Shown: one piece after another, positions 12,944-25,757 of the stretch
Numbering within the stretch: the first letter of the stretch is position 1
Layout of the letters: each line of letters opens with the position of its first letter
Assembly: GCF_964204645.1 (NCBI RefSeq)
Contig: NC_134035.1
Span: 11,637,951-11,701,950 of the forward strand
DNA from: Tubulanus polymorphus
Lineage: Eukaryota; Nemertea; Palaeonemertea; Tubulaniformes; Tubulanidae
DNA: 64,000 nucleotides
Direction of reading: 5' to 3'
Translations under genes and position numbers: made by a program
The notes under the pieces: generated by a model
What the model saw: the letters and a program-made list of their open reading frames with translations, nothing else
What the model was told of the DNA's origin: nothing
Databases searched by the model: none

Positions 12944-15117
12944 TAGACATCAGCTCGTCATCAACGCAAACTTGTGTGAGTTATTCACGGCAATTATACA
13001 TCTTCGATTAGGATTATCCGAGTACGTACATGACGTATCTAACGATGCGCCTCATATGCCAGACGTTAACGATTAACAACCTAATTGCAACATTATAACC
13101 TTTAATTACTTCGTCACCGAGATTCGCAATTATAACTAAATTTACATTTAGTAGATAGAATATTTATATAATGTACACTATCCGAACATTGGAGCTATAC
13201 GTAAAACTAAATATCGACAGTTCTGTCGTCTAATTGATCAGTATACGACTAGCCTTGGGGTAAAAAATGATAATTCCATTCTTACTCGCGCGGAAAGACG
13301 TTTTCGGCGCGGACAAAAATGACGCTCTCGGAAACTGAAATCGATGGAGGGAGAGATATAAACATGGCGCTCGGCGACGACGCGGAATTAGCTTCAAGAC
13401 GACTTCGTAAATTAATCTATTTATACGTTGAACGCGGCGCGCTATAGTAAATCACTTTTCGATCTCATAAATGTTTCAAAACATCGATAAACGACGCCGC
13501 GTGTGGAAAACGATAATGAACGCCAGCAGTGACAGGTTTTCGCAGACGACCGCTTTCGGTCTTAAAAATAGCCGAACGCGCGCCGACAAAACGCTAAACA
13601 ATAAACAGTTGGTTTTTTTTTCATCGCAATAAAAAAAACATTTGATCATAGCACAGCGCACGGAAACGAGAGCTACCATCAGTAGCTAGTATCAGCTCTG
13701 AATATAGCCGCGATCACACGGGCAAAATGAGGCCCGTAACAACCGTTCACACGGCTGCCAACTGGGCCCGACCAAAAACGTAGATTCCCTGCATCGTGTA
13801 TAACGTTGAGCTTTAGAAGGAGACATTTATACCTAAACGGCGTATCAAATAATATGCTTTAACGCGCTGGGATTTACAGGTCGACATTTACCAAACATCT
13901 ATAAATCCATAATCCTCGAAATTCAACTGGAATCGACGAATAAATCCCGAATCCACTCGGAAATCCCATAAATAAGTTGAATACTCGAATAAATCGAATC
14001 GACGCTGGCTTAATAAAGCGATCAGTCGAGTGAGGATCTCTTCAACGGTCGTGTAGCTGATATCATCTCTAGGACGTCGTTCATTACGACAAGTCGAATA
14101 ATAACGAATTGATCAACGATTTAATATCGGTGATAGGAGATTTGATTATATATACGCAATAAAGTCGTGTTTACGCTATAACAACAAACGTGAGCTAGCG
14201 AGCAAGCAAGCGATCTGTCGCTTCACAGATCTTGTGATATGAAATGCGTAAACGTCTTGTGGTTAATTAACGCCCACACGCGTCCTACGAATTCGACTCA
14301 AAATGACCATTCAATATCATATTTCGCTGACTTAATTTCCCTAATATCCGGTTTCAAATCCACGTACCGATTTCAGATTACTGTTGGCGATTGAACGGAG
14401 TCGAAATTGTATATTTTCAGTAGATTGTCGAAATGTTAAGTCGGGTTCCAGAATTGTTTGCAGGGCAGTACATACACCCCCAGAAATTTTGGAAAAGTGC
14501 TCTTTTTGCATATATTATTGTTATAATCAATAGAACTGCCCTTTTCGAGTTTCCCTGCCCCAAATCCAAACGCTAGTACGGCTTGTATTTTCCATTGAAA
14601 ACTTATGATAAAGAAAAGCAACATAGCGGTTCACCAGATCCTGAAAGTGATTGTATCCGCAGTGATCTACGTCACCCTACAACCCTAGTGTTTCCCACCA
14701 CTTGTGGTAAATCAGATACTGGTTCTCCGTGAACCCAGCATGGCCCTATCGGGCAAAGAAAAATCTTCCTGAACTCCAAAATGACTGTTTTCTAGCCTTA
14801 AACGAGATATGATTTCAACGTGCTGACTACGTAACACGTTTCACTAAAGAGCTTAATAGATTATAGTATCCTAAGTAACATTGACATTTTCAATCACTCG
14901 CTATTCGAGATAAAAACTGAATAAAGAAAAGCTAAATGAATATTCGGCGTTTCCACCCCACTCTATGTGCCATTTTGAAAAAAATCAGAAAAGTCGTATG
15001 ATTAGATATAGAAACCATCAACTTGCTTTGAGTTCAGATTTCTCTTATATGGGCGGGATTTTTGAAATATGATGATTGCATCTTTTCACGGCGGCGACAA
15101 CAACGAAAACCTTTTAC
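12944..15117. other. No convincing gene
   Basis: A CpG-richer patch at 13280-13700 contains a 27-codon frame starting at 13366 (MALGDDAELASRRLRKLI), but it has no splice support. The rest is AT-rich without exon structure. Confidence 0.45.
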
Positions 15118-15219
15118 CGCAAACAGAATGATGACACACCCGGCGGAATACGATGAATGAGGTTTCAGCTCGCCGGATTTTCTTATCCGAAAATCATACA
15201 ACGTCGCATATTGCACTCG
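15118..15219 (-). CDS. Weak candidate exon, unidentified
   Basis: On the minus strand an acceptor (GTACTCGCAG) precedes 34 open codons in phase 0, including VQYATLYDFRIRKSGELKP. They end at a GTAAAA donor after TTTGCG. The codons favour G/C at third positions more than the surroundings do. There is no homology I recognise and no neighbour exon in matching phase, so this may be chance. Confidence 0.22.
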
Positions 15220-16087
15220 CTGCGAGTACAGTCGATACTAAAGGTATGGTCCAGGAACGCCGGTTCGGAAGGTAGATCAAGGAGTGTTAGCCTTGAAAAA
15301 ATGAACCACGCAAAAGGAAAAAAGCGTCTCTGAATTTCGCTGACAACAACGAGATACCTTGTACATTTTGCTCTACTGCTTCATACTTGATATTTTATTT
15401 TCTATATTTGGTAGTTTAATTCTAGTAATTGTGATGACGAGTTGACGAAGTGACTACGATTGAATGCAGCCTTTTTTGGCTCACAGCAGTTAAAAGCTTT
15501 TTCACCTCTTCGGTAGATATAATAGCCTCGTTACTACGAGACAACTCCTATTCTGAACTTATGGTCGTGGAAATACAAAACGAACTTATGGAACTTCATT
15601 TCTTTAGCTCTGCGTGGTGGTGGTTCAGTTTCATTTGTTGCGATTGCATTTCTGAAGGCAGCTGAACGGGGTTGGATGCACATGCACGCAGTTCATCTTG
15701 CGATGCGCCATTTTGCAGTTCGTTCGTTTCACCCGTGCATGGGCTTCAACGGAACGAATGCTTCGGCCGTATGTTGCGGTTGAAGTTTGACCGCTGCTGC
15801 ATTTTAACGGGCAAAAAGTCACGAGATTTTCTGTCCGGTAAAAAGCGCGTCCAATTACTGAAAGCCGTATTGAAAACGGTGCTATTATTGAATATCTATT
15901 ATCTTCGCACGATTCATGTTTCGTTAAACTATGGACATGTCCATGGCTAAAAGTGCGTTCGTAATTAAAAACGTCGATAGAAGTTTGAGCTGATATGCTT
16001 TTCCGTAGACTCACTTACCGCTACATATTCTGATTAACTGATTGTAAAATTACGGGCAATTTCATTGTCTACTTAGTTCTGTTATAG

Positions 16088-16133
16088 AAACGCCTTCGGC
16101 CAGCCGGTTATGCCGCAGATTGACGAGGGAAAG
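16088..16133 (+). CDS. Candidate short internal exon, unidentified
   Basis: Between an acceptor (GTTATAG) and a strong donor (AAG|GTAGGT) lies one open frame encoding NAFGQPVMPQIDEGK, phase 2 in and phase 0 out. The peptide looks protein-like. It is 46 nt long, and no upstream exon was found. A phase-0 acceptor at 16905/16906 could supply a downstream terminal exon. Confidence 0.3.
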
Positions 16134-16645
16134 GTAGGTTTTTCTGTATACGATCATGTAATTGATCGTAGGATTACTCGCACGATTTTGTTCAATGTTT
16201 TCATATCAAGTCTGAATCCCCAAATTTGGTTTACACTTCAGGGACGGAAAAATTTAACTCTTCGAAATCGATTTACGTTAAACTAAATTGACAACAAAAT
16301 CAAAACGTGGTAGATAGAAATACAAAGTGAAACTGTTTTCTCTGAAATCGGACCCTGCGTATCAACCTAACTCTGATGGAAGCGTAGATGCGACAAACGA
16401 GTCTGTGCCGAATCGGTAACTCGACTTCACGATGTGGCATTTGAGTGTTTTCAATCACTGAGGATCTTACACGCTATAATGTCATCCGAGTTAGGGCTTG
16501 TGAACCGAAAACCGCTTAAAATTCTTCTACTGATGATATCTCATAGTAATCTGATTGAACAAAAAGATCTTATGCTCATCAGATATTTTTCGTTTTTTAA
16601 ATCTAAACATTCCACGCACGATTGAATGTGGGCGGAAATTAAGGA

Positions 16646-16760
16646 AAGAGGGAGAGATGGGAGAGGGAAAGATGCAGAGGGCGTGAGAGAGGGAGAGATG
16701 GGAGAGGGAGAGGGCGAGAGCGGGGGAGAGAGCGGGGGAGGGAGGTAGAGAGAGTGGAAG
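16646..16760. repeat. GAGAGGG purine-rich repeat
   Basis: Imperfect GAGAGGGA/GGGGGAGA units on the plus strand form a low-complexity polypurine tract. Confidence 0.85.
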
Positions 16761-16905
16761 GTTCGGGCAATGAGAGAGTTGATCAACGATGACAGTAAAA
16801 ACGACAAGACACGAAATGAGATCAATTAATGTGAACGTGTCGATGTGTTATATCACGGGGAAGTCGCTGATGTATTCGCTAATGGTGCAATTAGCGAGTC
16901 TACAG

Positions 16906-17058
16906 GAAACCCAGTCACGCCCTGTTAATCAAAGAGAAACTTATATACAAGCCGTAGACATCTTCATCTGTTCTGATCTCGCGGAAACATTTTTTTACCC
17001 GCCCGAGGTTGAAAAAAAGCTCGATGCACTTTTCGAAGAAGCGCCAGGTCCACCGTGA
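16906..17058 (+). CDS. Weak candidate terminal exon
   Basis: After TCTACAG a phase-0 frame of about 50 codons ends in PPEVEKKLDALFEEAPGPP and a TGA. Its phase matches the donor at 16133. The acidic, lysine-rich ending looks coding-like, but the acceptor lacks a good pyrimidine tract and the family is unknown. Confidence 0.22.
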   Translation, partial: ETQSRPVNQRETYIQAVDIFICSDLAETFFYPPEVEKKLDALFEEAPGPP

Positions 17059-20000
17059 CGCGATGCGTTATAGATATCAACTGGAAAGTGGTACGTATAT
17101 CGATCTATATTCGCCTATAGGCGCACACGACAAAAATCCTCGATACAGGGACATGCGTATTGGACTGCTATCACACGCAGCGAAATAGGAAATGAACGAA
17201 TGAATGATTATCACAATACATTCTATCCATAGAAATATATATACCGAAACAAAACTACCACGCAGATGTTTTGTCACGTTATGATATCAACATGGCGTCT
17301 GTTTGACGTGTCATGTGATCTGATGATTGCTTATTGTCGGTCAGCTACTCGGATGTCGTACACAGCAATCGAAATAATGTTTCTCGTTTCGCAACGCACG
17401 CCAGTCATATCTTCACCCTTCAAGCGATTCCAACTAAAGCCGTTCCCCGAACCCGTTGGCCTCGCAAGTCGCTGGAGTCGTTATCAGTCGACCAGAATCC
17501 CGTCGGGCCAATCATAGCGATTGTAACAAACGAGGCTTCTGTTGAATTTCCGGTTTAACGGACCAATCAGCGAACATTTTAGCGATCAAGGAAGTTCGCA
17601 AGTTGGGCAGATCATTTTACATCTTTGTCATAATATGACGTCATGCTCAAAAGCACCAGTAATGAAATCACGCATCGTAAGGCCAGGGGAAGCTGGTTCT
17701 GGTAGCGAGTTCAGGAGCGTTACCGACCCCTGGCAAGCGAGGATGACACAGTTACGAAACAAGCCAGAAAATTGTTTAATTAATGTTGTATCGCAGGTTT
17801 ATGTCGCGCAGTAATGCGCTAGACTTAAGACATTACAAGTGAAACGTCGCTATACCGAACTGGGATTTGACGATTTTTATCGGATATAGAAAACCAACGC
17901 AAATAAGAAAATGCTATCAATCATCCAAGATTCATGACTTTATTATCGATAAGAAAGGTCTCATAGCCGGGGTTTACAGTTAGATGACTACGAGATATAA
18001 AACAAGTCATTAAGCGCAAAACGTGATTAATAATGACTGGCTTTATGTACTTAAAAATTGATTTTTTTGATCCAGCTAAAAATTTTGAGAAATGACAAGC
18101 ATAAGTTTTCTTTAGACGCATTATATAGCGGTTAGCCGATAATAATCAACACGCGATGACCTTATAAAGAAACCGTTTCTTTTTACAAATCGTGCTTGCT
18201 TGCAATCATATTCTCATTGTTTCGCGACGCAGATCAGTGTATCGACTTGTTATTCCGAATGCATATGACATGATCTAATGGGGAAATCGGAATTCGACGT
18301 CAGGAAATGGAAGCTAGTGCTGATGGTAGCCAATCAGTATTCTACGAGCGAGACTCTATCTGATTGGGCCGGTTACAGGCCATAGAACTATGAACACTTG
18401 AACTGACCCGAATTGATGATTTGACTTCCGGTAAAACGACAATTTCTGCCCAATGTCTATTATTGTGTGACCTGTGCCTGGAATAACAGCGGTAAACCCA
18501 AGGTTTTCGCGGGTCCAATTACATAGGAAATTCTAGCTACAGTCTCACATATCTTTAGACGAAATTGCGACCTTTTGATAACGTAACGTAACTTTTCGTA
18601 TTGAAGGGTACCAGAAAGTCTCATCGAAATCTTGTAAGAGTCCTCGGCCTACCGCATATCATATTCCAGGTCATGGCAAATTCAGAACACAGTATTCAAC
18701 ATCGACTAAAATGTCATATAACATATTGTGTACAAATGCTTCAGTGTTTCGCTCAGTAATTGCCGTCGGAAAAAAGCTATGCGCCTGTAATTTGACATTT
18801 TGATTCGGTATGTTCTTTTTCAGCCGGAGCGTGATTTTCCGTGAATCGTACAGCCGTTCATCACCTCGCTCACGCCCGATCCACGTCTACGTGTAATGTG
18901 ACATTTAACGGCTCTGTTGCGACAGACGACAGTTTTAGAAATCAGAGGAGATTTACTATTTCCCGGTAGTGTATGTATGTAACCACGGCGTTGTTGTCGC
19001 GCGAAGGTGTGGAACTTGATTAGGTTATTATTACATAAGTGAACGACACCGAGAAGATTACATAAAATGGGATAACTTGCACAGGCGAACATAGATAAAA
19101 GGTCTAACGACTTTCGCCCGCGCAATAATTTTCTATTTGATAAGTCACCACGATCTCGATCATGGAAAAACGCAAAACGAAACTTTAGAGTTCTCTGTAG
19201 GTTTGGTTTTGCCTTTTTTCCACGATCAAAGTCATAAAAAGATGATACATGACGTATAGCCCTTATCAGCCACCATACTATAAACATCTCGTTTTTATCA
19301 TTATCATTTTCATAATCACGTTCATTATTCAACGAAGATCAATTGTGGCAGTCGAGGATTCTATTCGCGCAACCACCAGGTGGCGATGCTGTCCGATATG
19401 CAAATTTTCTCAATTCGATGAACGTGTCGTAGTCGAGCAAATAATCTGAGGATATTGGGTTTGATAGATCTACGGAAGCCCGTTAGTGGCATACGGGATA
19501 AAGTTTTTCATGATTTCGACTAATAATGACGAAAATCTCGTTATTTCTATTTCAAAATTCGACCTAATATGTCCGACTCAGTAAGTCATCGAGATGAAAC
19601 CAAGTCTGATTGAGTATGCCGTTGGGCATTCCATCTGGTGGGATAGCTGGTGGCAAGGGGTCCTTATTGAACAAAACTAGCAATGAAAAGATACCCCCGT
19701 TTCTTTTGTGAGGATAAAAATGCAGGAAGCTAGGAAGCTGCATTTATTTCTTGGCTGGCATTTATTTTCAATTCAACAATTTATCGATTTGATATTCTAA
19801 GTTTGTAAACGGTGGTTTCTAGTCTTTTATTCATCATTAAACTACTACCATCATCTAAATAACTACTATCACAGTAGAATAGCCCGACATACACTCTAAT
19901 CGTGGAGAGTAACTGATAAGTGTAAAACCCACTAAGATTTATAAGATTAAAAGTAAATGTAGTACAGTAAGATTTAACAATGAATCGTCCTGACGATGGT

Positions 20001-20927
20001 CTCTAGAATCCGGAACGTCGTTTCTTTTATTTCAATTCTTGAGTAAAAATTTCGCGTTTTATCTTGTAAATGTTGAATATAGCGGGTTTTAATCTTATCA
20101 ACTACTTCCATCTTCCGTCATTTTTCCATGTACAGGGCACCAAAACGCCAGTTTACTCACTAAGTGTCCTTATACCACGTGAAAACCAGTTTTCATATCA
20201 ATTGCAAAATTGTTAAAGAATCATATCATAATATATCAAACTATTAGTGCATCACAACTCACTACTCCAACATGCATGCACACATTGTGTGTGAACACTG
20301 GTTTTGACGTATGAAGAATTATCAACCTCTAAATAAGGCTGCAGATATCAGGTTATTGACGTCACGGAGTGTAGTGTAAAGACGAAAACTTCGCTTTACC
20401 GCGTGACAAAGAAACAACGTGTATACAATAATTGATAACCGAATGGTAGAAACGAAACATGTCGTCACTGAAATTACAAAAGAGCTTTCTGAATTCTATA
20501 ACGGACGTCAACTAAAGTATCATTAATGTTTAAATATAGATCTATTTCTAGAGGCAGAAATATAAACAGGGAATTAGTGATAAATTTAGAAATCAGTGTA
20601 AGTCAATTGTAAACTGCTGTTTACACCGCGTATATATTTGAAACCGATGGATTTTAACCACGTATCTGTGTATAGAACACAGTAGTACAGTCACATCGAT
20701 TATTCAAGTTTCATTTGTTTTCGTATCGATTCCCGACGAAACGAAATAAACAACAGACTGATTACGTGCATTTCATTTCATTTCTGCCGTTGCGCATCTT
20801 TGCGAATTACATAAGACTTCAAAGCATAACTTAATAAAACGTTTCATACGAACATTTACAATATTTACGCGTATTAGCGTGGGCGATTCAAAATGAAATA
20901 TTCATAATAGTTATATATACGAATTAC
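17059..20927. other. No convincing gene
   Basis: AT-rich. A strong acceptor-like TTCTTTTTCAG at 18824 is followed by only 23 codons before a stop. Long open frames at 17542-17814 and 18820-19332 lack splice borders or recognisable sequence. Confidence 0.45.
19340..19425 (+). repeat. Dispersed repeat R1, partial copy 4
   Basis: GTGGCAGTCGAGGATTCTAT followed by ACCACCAGGTGGCGATG matches the first block of R1. Confidence 0.4.
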
Positions 20928-21012
20928 CTCTTCGTTGTTGAAATTGCTGAAGCTGGGCGACCATGTGAGCTTCACAAATGTCAATACTGTGTTGTCTGCC
21001 AACATTTATCAT
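20928..21012 (-). CDS. Candidate first coding exon, unidentified gene
   Basis: On the minus strand an ATG at 21012 opens 28 codons (MINVGRQHSIDICEAHMVAQ, then LQQFQQRR). They end in phase 1 at a GTAATT donor after CGAAGAG. The sequence upstream (21030-21640) is GC- and CpG-richer than the surroundings, as expected for a 5' UTR and promoter. I do not recognise the protein. No second exon was found nearby. The next phase-compatible candidate is the exon at 187-294, about 20 kb away. Confidence 0.35.
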
Positions 21013-21029
21013 CGTGTCAGTGAGAATGA

Positions 21030-21640
21030 AGTGAAGGGGTGACGACCAGGGATGAGACTTGTTTCGAGCGAGCAGCGAGCGAGTGTTCCTGTTGCGTTCT
21101 CGGCGCGATAATTCGGCACAGCTTTGATTTCACAACTACTCCGTAGTCGAGAGGCGACTATAAATCCGTCTTGAGGAGTGCAACGTACGAGCCATCATTT
21201 AATATCCATCACCGGCGAGTCGTAAATAGAAGATAGAGAGAGATGGAGAGAGGTGGATAGATAGAGCGCGACAGAGTATGAACGACAGTCGTCGAGTGAC
21301 GTCTAGTAACTACTAACATAGCCAGCTATCAGATAGCTACTGCAGCTGCCTCCACTGTTCCCGACATCATCTCGTCGCAGTTGTTTCTGTTGTTGTCGTG
21401 TGGCTCGGAGGAAAGGACTCTCTTTCAGTGTTGATGTATTCGTACCGAACACACGTCGTCACAATAGCTATTACAAACGCACTAAACACCGGGTATAATG
21501 CTTGGATACATGCGTCGACCAGTACGCCGGTTTCCGCTAATCGTATCAATGGACCCGATGAACGCGGCGTGTCGTCCGTGTCGTGTCGGGGTTCGCCGAT
21601 GAACGAGGAGATAGGCTATACACGAATCCACCGATGAAGT
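21030..21640 (-). promoter_or_regulatory. CpG-richer block, possible promoter
   Basis: CGAGCGAGCAGCGAGCGAG, CTCGGCGCG and many CG dinucleotides stand out against the AT-rich flanks, directly upstream of the candidate first exon at 20928-21012. Promoter status is inference. Confidence 0.3.
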
Positions 21641-22274
21641 AACTCCTCGCCGCCTTATTTCGATGTTTAAGGTTTATTCACAATCTGATTAGTTCGAATT
21701 CGGACGAAAAGAAGCCAATTCATTCATGAATCCAACGCCATTGAGTCGCAAAACATTAACGAATTCAGTTTCGACGCTTACTTTAATTCAGCTAGATAGA
21801 AAAAGGTCGCATTCATTTACGTGTCCAACCATCCCGTATATTCACACGGCAGCCGGGGTCGGTGCGAATGTGGTTTATTGCATAAGTCTGTCCCGTTCCC
21901 ATTACTATAAATAAATACGCGGCTTCTCGTGATTTTCCTACAGATTTTCAATTCCCAAGCCAGATGAATATTCGACGACGTAAAACCAGTAATCCCATTA
22001 CGCGAGATGGTGCTTTATGGTTTGTTACGGGCGACCGTCATCGGCGGTCGCGGTTTGCGGACTGGTGAAGTATTATTATTACTCATAGGCGATAGTAAAT
22101 CTCGGCTAAAAGTGTTTCCCCGAGCAGATTATGTCAACAATAAATGATTATAAACGCGGTTGATATAGTTTCGCATCATCCTCGACGACGAGAAACCAAT
22201 AATCATCGGCACAGATTCGTCCGGATACGGGCGGAAGAAGACTAGAGCGCAGCCACGCCGAACTGATACGTGTG

Positions 22275-22331
22275 ACCCGACCCGACCCGACCCGACCCGA
22301 CCCGAACCGACCCGACCCGACCCGACCCGAC
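22275..22331. repeat. (CCCGA)n pentamer repeat
   Basis: About eleven CCCGA units with one interruption (CCGAA). Confidence 0.9.
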
Positions 22332-22744
22332 TCGCTTTTTAGATCGGCCTTTTTGGTCGCTCCATTTCGGGAAATCTGAAATGGAACGGACCGGTTAATA
22401 AGCACAGACTCTTTATGTTTGTGCGGACGCTTGATCCGTCCATATTCGGAACGGACTGAATTTATGCCCATATGATTAGAATTGAAGTCTACGATGAATT
22501 GGTCCAAACAGATATTACGTAATCGTAGTCCTATAAGAAACTGCAGATTTTCCTAGAAATTCGGCTTTCAAAAAACACACAATACTGTGAAGACGAGTCG
22601 GCTTATTTCTGTCAAACCGGTGTGCATAATACCGGGCTTACGTTACATCGAATCATTAGGTTTGTAACTGAAAATGTTTGGATAGGAAGGAATAATGCAT
22701 GCACTTATGCGGGTTGTCCAGTTAAAAAACCCCCTGTTTCGCTC

Positions 22745-22855
22745 CCGGCAGGTGTGGTGGGTCTGTAAGGGACACTCAATCGAAAAATCAAACAAAATTT
22801 ACCAGCCAAATAAATAAATAATGGGGATAATCCCTATTTTAAGATCAAAAAACCT
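22745..22855 (+). repeat. Dispersed repeat R2, copy 1
   Basis: GGTGTGGTGGGTCTGTAAGG, CAAATAAATAA and TTTTAAGATCAAAAA recur in the same order at 51185-51295 inside a BAZ1B intron. Non-coding. Confidence 0.55.
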
Positions 22856-22974
22856 AAACTAAAGCGGATTAGCATTGAATGCGTGTTGACGTGTGTAATG
22901 AATGAAATGGGTTTCGTTTTACCGAGTCGATGTTGTATCGGATTATATTCGAGTCTCGATTTCTATTCCCGAAA

Positions 22975-23040
22975 ATGAGATCTATCGCCCAAAACCAAAA
23001 GTGAGATCTATCGCCGAACATGAGATCTATCGCCCGGGAG
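22975..23040 (+). repeat. Short tandem repeat of about 25 bp
   Basis: TGAGATCTATCGCC occurs three times at roughly 24-27 bp spacing with diverged spacers. Confidence 0.7.
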
Positions 23041-24221
23041 AAAATCACGATGCTCCGACTGGTGAATTTCGCCGGCTCTCTGTTTAAAGGCGTTATCTTT
23101 CAGAAACCCTGGATACTTCAGGCTTTGAAATCGATGCATCAGCAACCATCAATTTTTCAGATAACAAGGCCTCGGTTAGAGGCGGATATTGGGTTCCACG
23201 TGAAAAGGTTTTTATTGCCGTTGAATCGTTAAATCTACGACTTTCTCCGCGTAGGATTCCGTGCTTTGTATAACGCATACATTGTCCCGATATCGGGCAT
23301 CAGACAAAGTTCTGGTATCGGAAGAATCTTTAAAATCGCCAGTGATAAAATTATTTATCAGATTTTAATGAAAGCAAATGTAAATAGCTACTACTTGGGC
23401 GGAACGTTGGATGGTCGGATGTCTTAGGGACCGAAAAAACATCTTACGTATTTTTATAGAATCAACTTCTATTTTCACGGAAATTGTGCCTAAAGATCTA
23501 TGTAACAATTTGCATACGAATATCAAATTTCATCAAAATAAGCTTCTAAAATCTATTCTCCAATCGTGATATTCTAGGTGTTTAGATCTATAAACATTTC
23601 ATGAAATGATCTTAGTAAGACGACAAATTTCTTCTCTCGGATATCTTCTAAATATCCTTCACTGTACCAAGTTATTCAGCAATAAACAAATCCGCTAAAA
23701 GTATTCAATAATGTTTTACGCGTTGAAACGCGGAAAATCTGCGGAATCTTTCAATTTCCTTTCGCGTAAATTCTCGAAATTGTGTCTGACTTAGCCACCT
23801 TTGGTCTTACTGAATGAAATACGTCTAACTGCTTATTTATTCTTATCAAATACTGTAAATACATTTGAAGCGAAAGAAGAAGCGGTTGTGACAGTCGTGT
23901 ATTTAGGTCGAAACGGTATTCTTAACATCGAACCTAGGAACCGGCGAGAATTCGGTTTTCATTTGGTCAAAATGAACGCTTTGATATAACAGCACGACGC
24001 CTACTACTTGTCAGTAGAAACAAAAGAATTGAGAATAACGATTTAAAATAGACCATCGATGACGATTCTCATCTGAAGGGAGATCGCGGGCAAGTCCCCT
24101 CGAGAAAAGTTCATGAATTAAAAGAAAAACAAATTAATCAGTGATCAATATAGGTAAAACCTTTTATGTTTCTGTATAGGTCCTAGACGAACACATCGAA
24201 CAAATCGAATCAGTGATTCTC

Positions 24222-24322
24222 GAGACAGCAGACAGACAGACAGACAGACGGACGGACGGACGGACGGACGGACGGACGGACGGACGGACGGACGGACGGA
24301 CGGACGGACGGACGGACGGACG

Positions 24323-24361
<39 letters not shown>

Positions 24362-24521
24362 TGACAGACAGACTGACAGACAGTCTGACAGACAGACTGA
24401 CAGACAGTCTGACAGACAGACTGACAGACAGACTGACAGACAGACTGACAGACAGACTGACAGACAGACGGATAGACAGACAGACGGATAGACAGACTGA
24501 CAGACAGACGGATAGACGGAG
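24222..24521 (+). repeat. GACA/GACG tetranucleotide array
   Basis: About 300 bp in three zones: pure GACG units (about 24248-24328), pure GACA units, then GACTGACAGACA higher-order units with GATA variants. The open frame through it (TDGR/TDRQ) is an artefact. Confidence 0.95.
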
Positions 24522-25603
24522 ACTCGGGACCGTCGGTAGCTTTATATTAGTCGAATCACGTTCTCGAATATTATTTAGCTATTTTGTACAACTCGTGCGA
24601 CGCCGGATAATAATACTCGCAGATGAATATCCTTTTGTTTCACGCTATTAGCGGTAAATTACCGATACACCGACGCGGCACGTTCCGATGTTGTGTGTAT
24701 TGATGTTGTTTTCTCCGCTCGGGGAGGCGAACACCGTCGAATGAGTATAATCGGGGAGATACGAAACGTGGTTCAAATCGTACCCCGAACAACGAATTAT
24801 CCGAAGGTAAAAAACACGCGAAATCGGTCGCAATAAGGAGAACGGTTTTATGCGGTAATTCGGATGCTGGTTACGCCGCGACGTGAGCTCGAAACGGAGA
24901 TCAAATTAGCGTAATGTCATCGGTACTAATTGGACCGCGTAGACGGCGTCACGGCGTAAACCATTAATGGAATGACACGTTTAGGCTTGTGCGATTACCA
25001 TCAACACGGTTAAGTTGGTTTTATTAGAGTGAGAATTATTTGATTTTGCAGACGATATCCCAGCAACGGGTATGACCGATTTCGAATGTCTCTCGACGAC
25101 ACCGACATAAACACTTTTATCTTTTTCACACATTCTTATATATATAGGCATGTGCTGACGTCATAAGTATTGTTTGGTCACTTGCGTCATCATGTAGGTG
25201 AAAATTGTGACTTTTAACTTCAACTCTATGACGCGTTGTGACGTAACGTTCATGCCCTATATATATAGGCAAATCATAAACGACGAACGATCGTGCGAAG
25301 CCTGTTAGAAACAATGGCAACAACTTAACATTCAATCGCTAAAAGACGTGGTGGGCGGGAAAATACAAAGACGTGAAGCAAGTTCACATTTCCCCGATAG
25401 CCTAAGTGCACCAAGCGAGAAATCGACCCGAAACGCGAAAATGATGACTAATCGTATACGTTTCGGTGATTCGATACACACACGCTGTCGGACACAGCGA
25501 AACAAGAAACACAGAAACCAACCTACAGCGTCACTCAATAAGTGACGTGAGAATTGTGTCACGTGATACCAATATGGGTTCGCGAAAATGAACGTTTCAT
25601 TAA

Positions 25604-25757
25604 TTCCCAACGCACACGGAATCACGGAAACAGGAAACAAATGTTTCCGAGCGTTTACGAGAAACGAGAAACATGGTTTCGGGAAACAGTGTTTCCCGGA
25701 TCAAACTCTTCGATTCCCAGTTTCTATGTTTCCGTCATTCCCCGTGTCGTGTGCGTC
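25604..25757. mobile_element. Foldback MITE 'GGAAACA', copy 2
   Basis: TTAA at 25600 is followed by TTCCCAACGCACACGG and CACGGAAACAGGAAAC. The right end carries CCCGTGTCGTGTGCGTC, its near complement, and several GTTTCC/GGAAAC words lie between. The right TTAA is not preserved. Confidence 0.6.

Noticed and set aside
13366..13449. 27-codon frame MALGDDAELASRRLRKLI...
   Set aside because: Very short, with no donor and no downstream exon. Only the CpG-richer context speaks for it.
18820..19332. 170-codon open frame, minus strand
   Set aside because: Low-complexity start, no domain, no signal or splice borders, and composition like flanking DNA.
24213..24491. Thr-Asp-Arg repeat open frame
   Set aside because: Translation of the GACA/GACG array.
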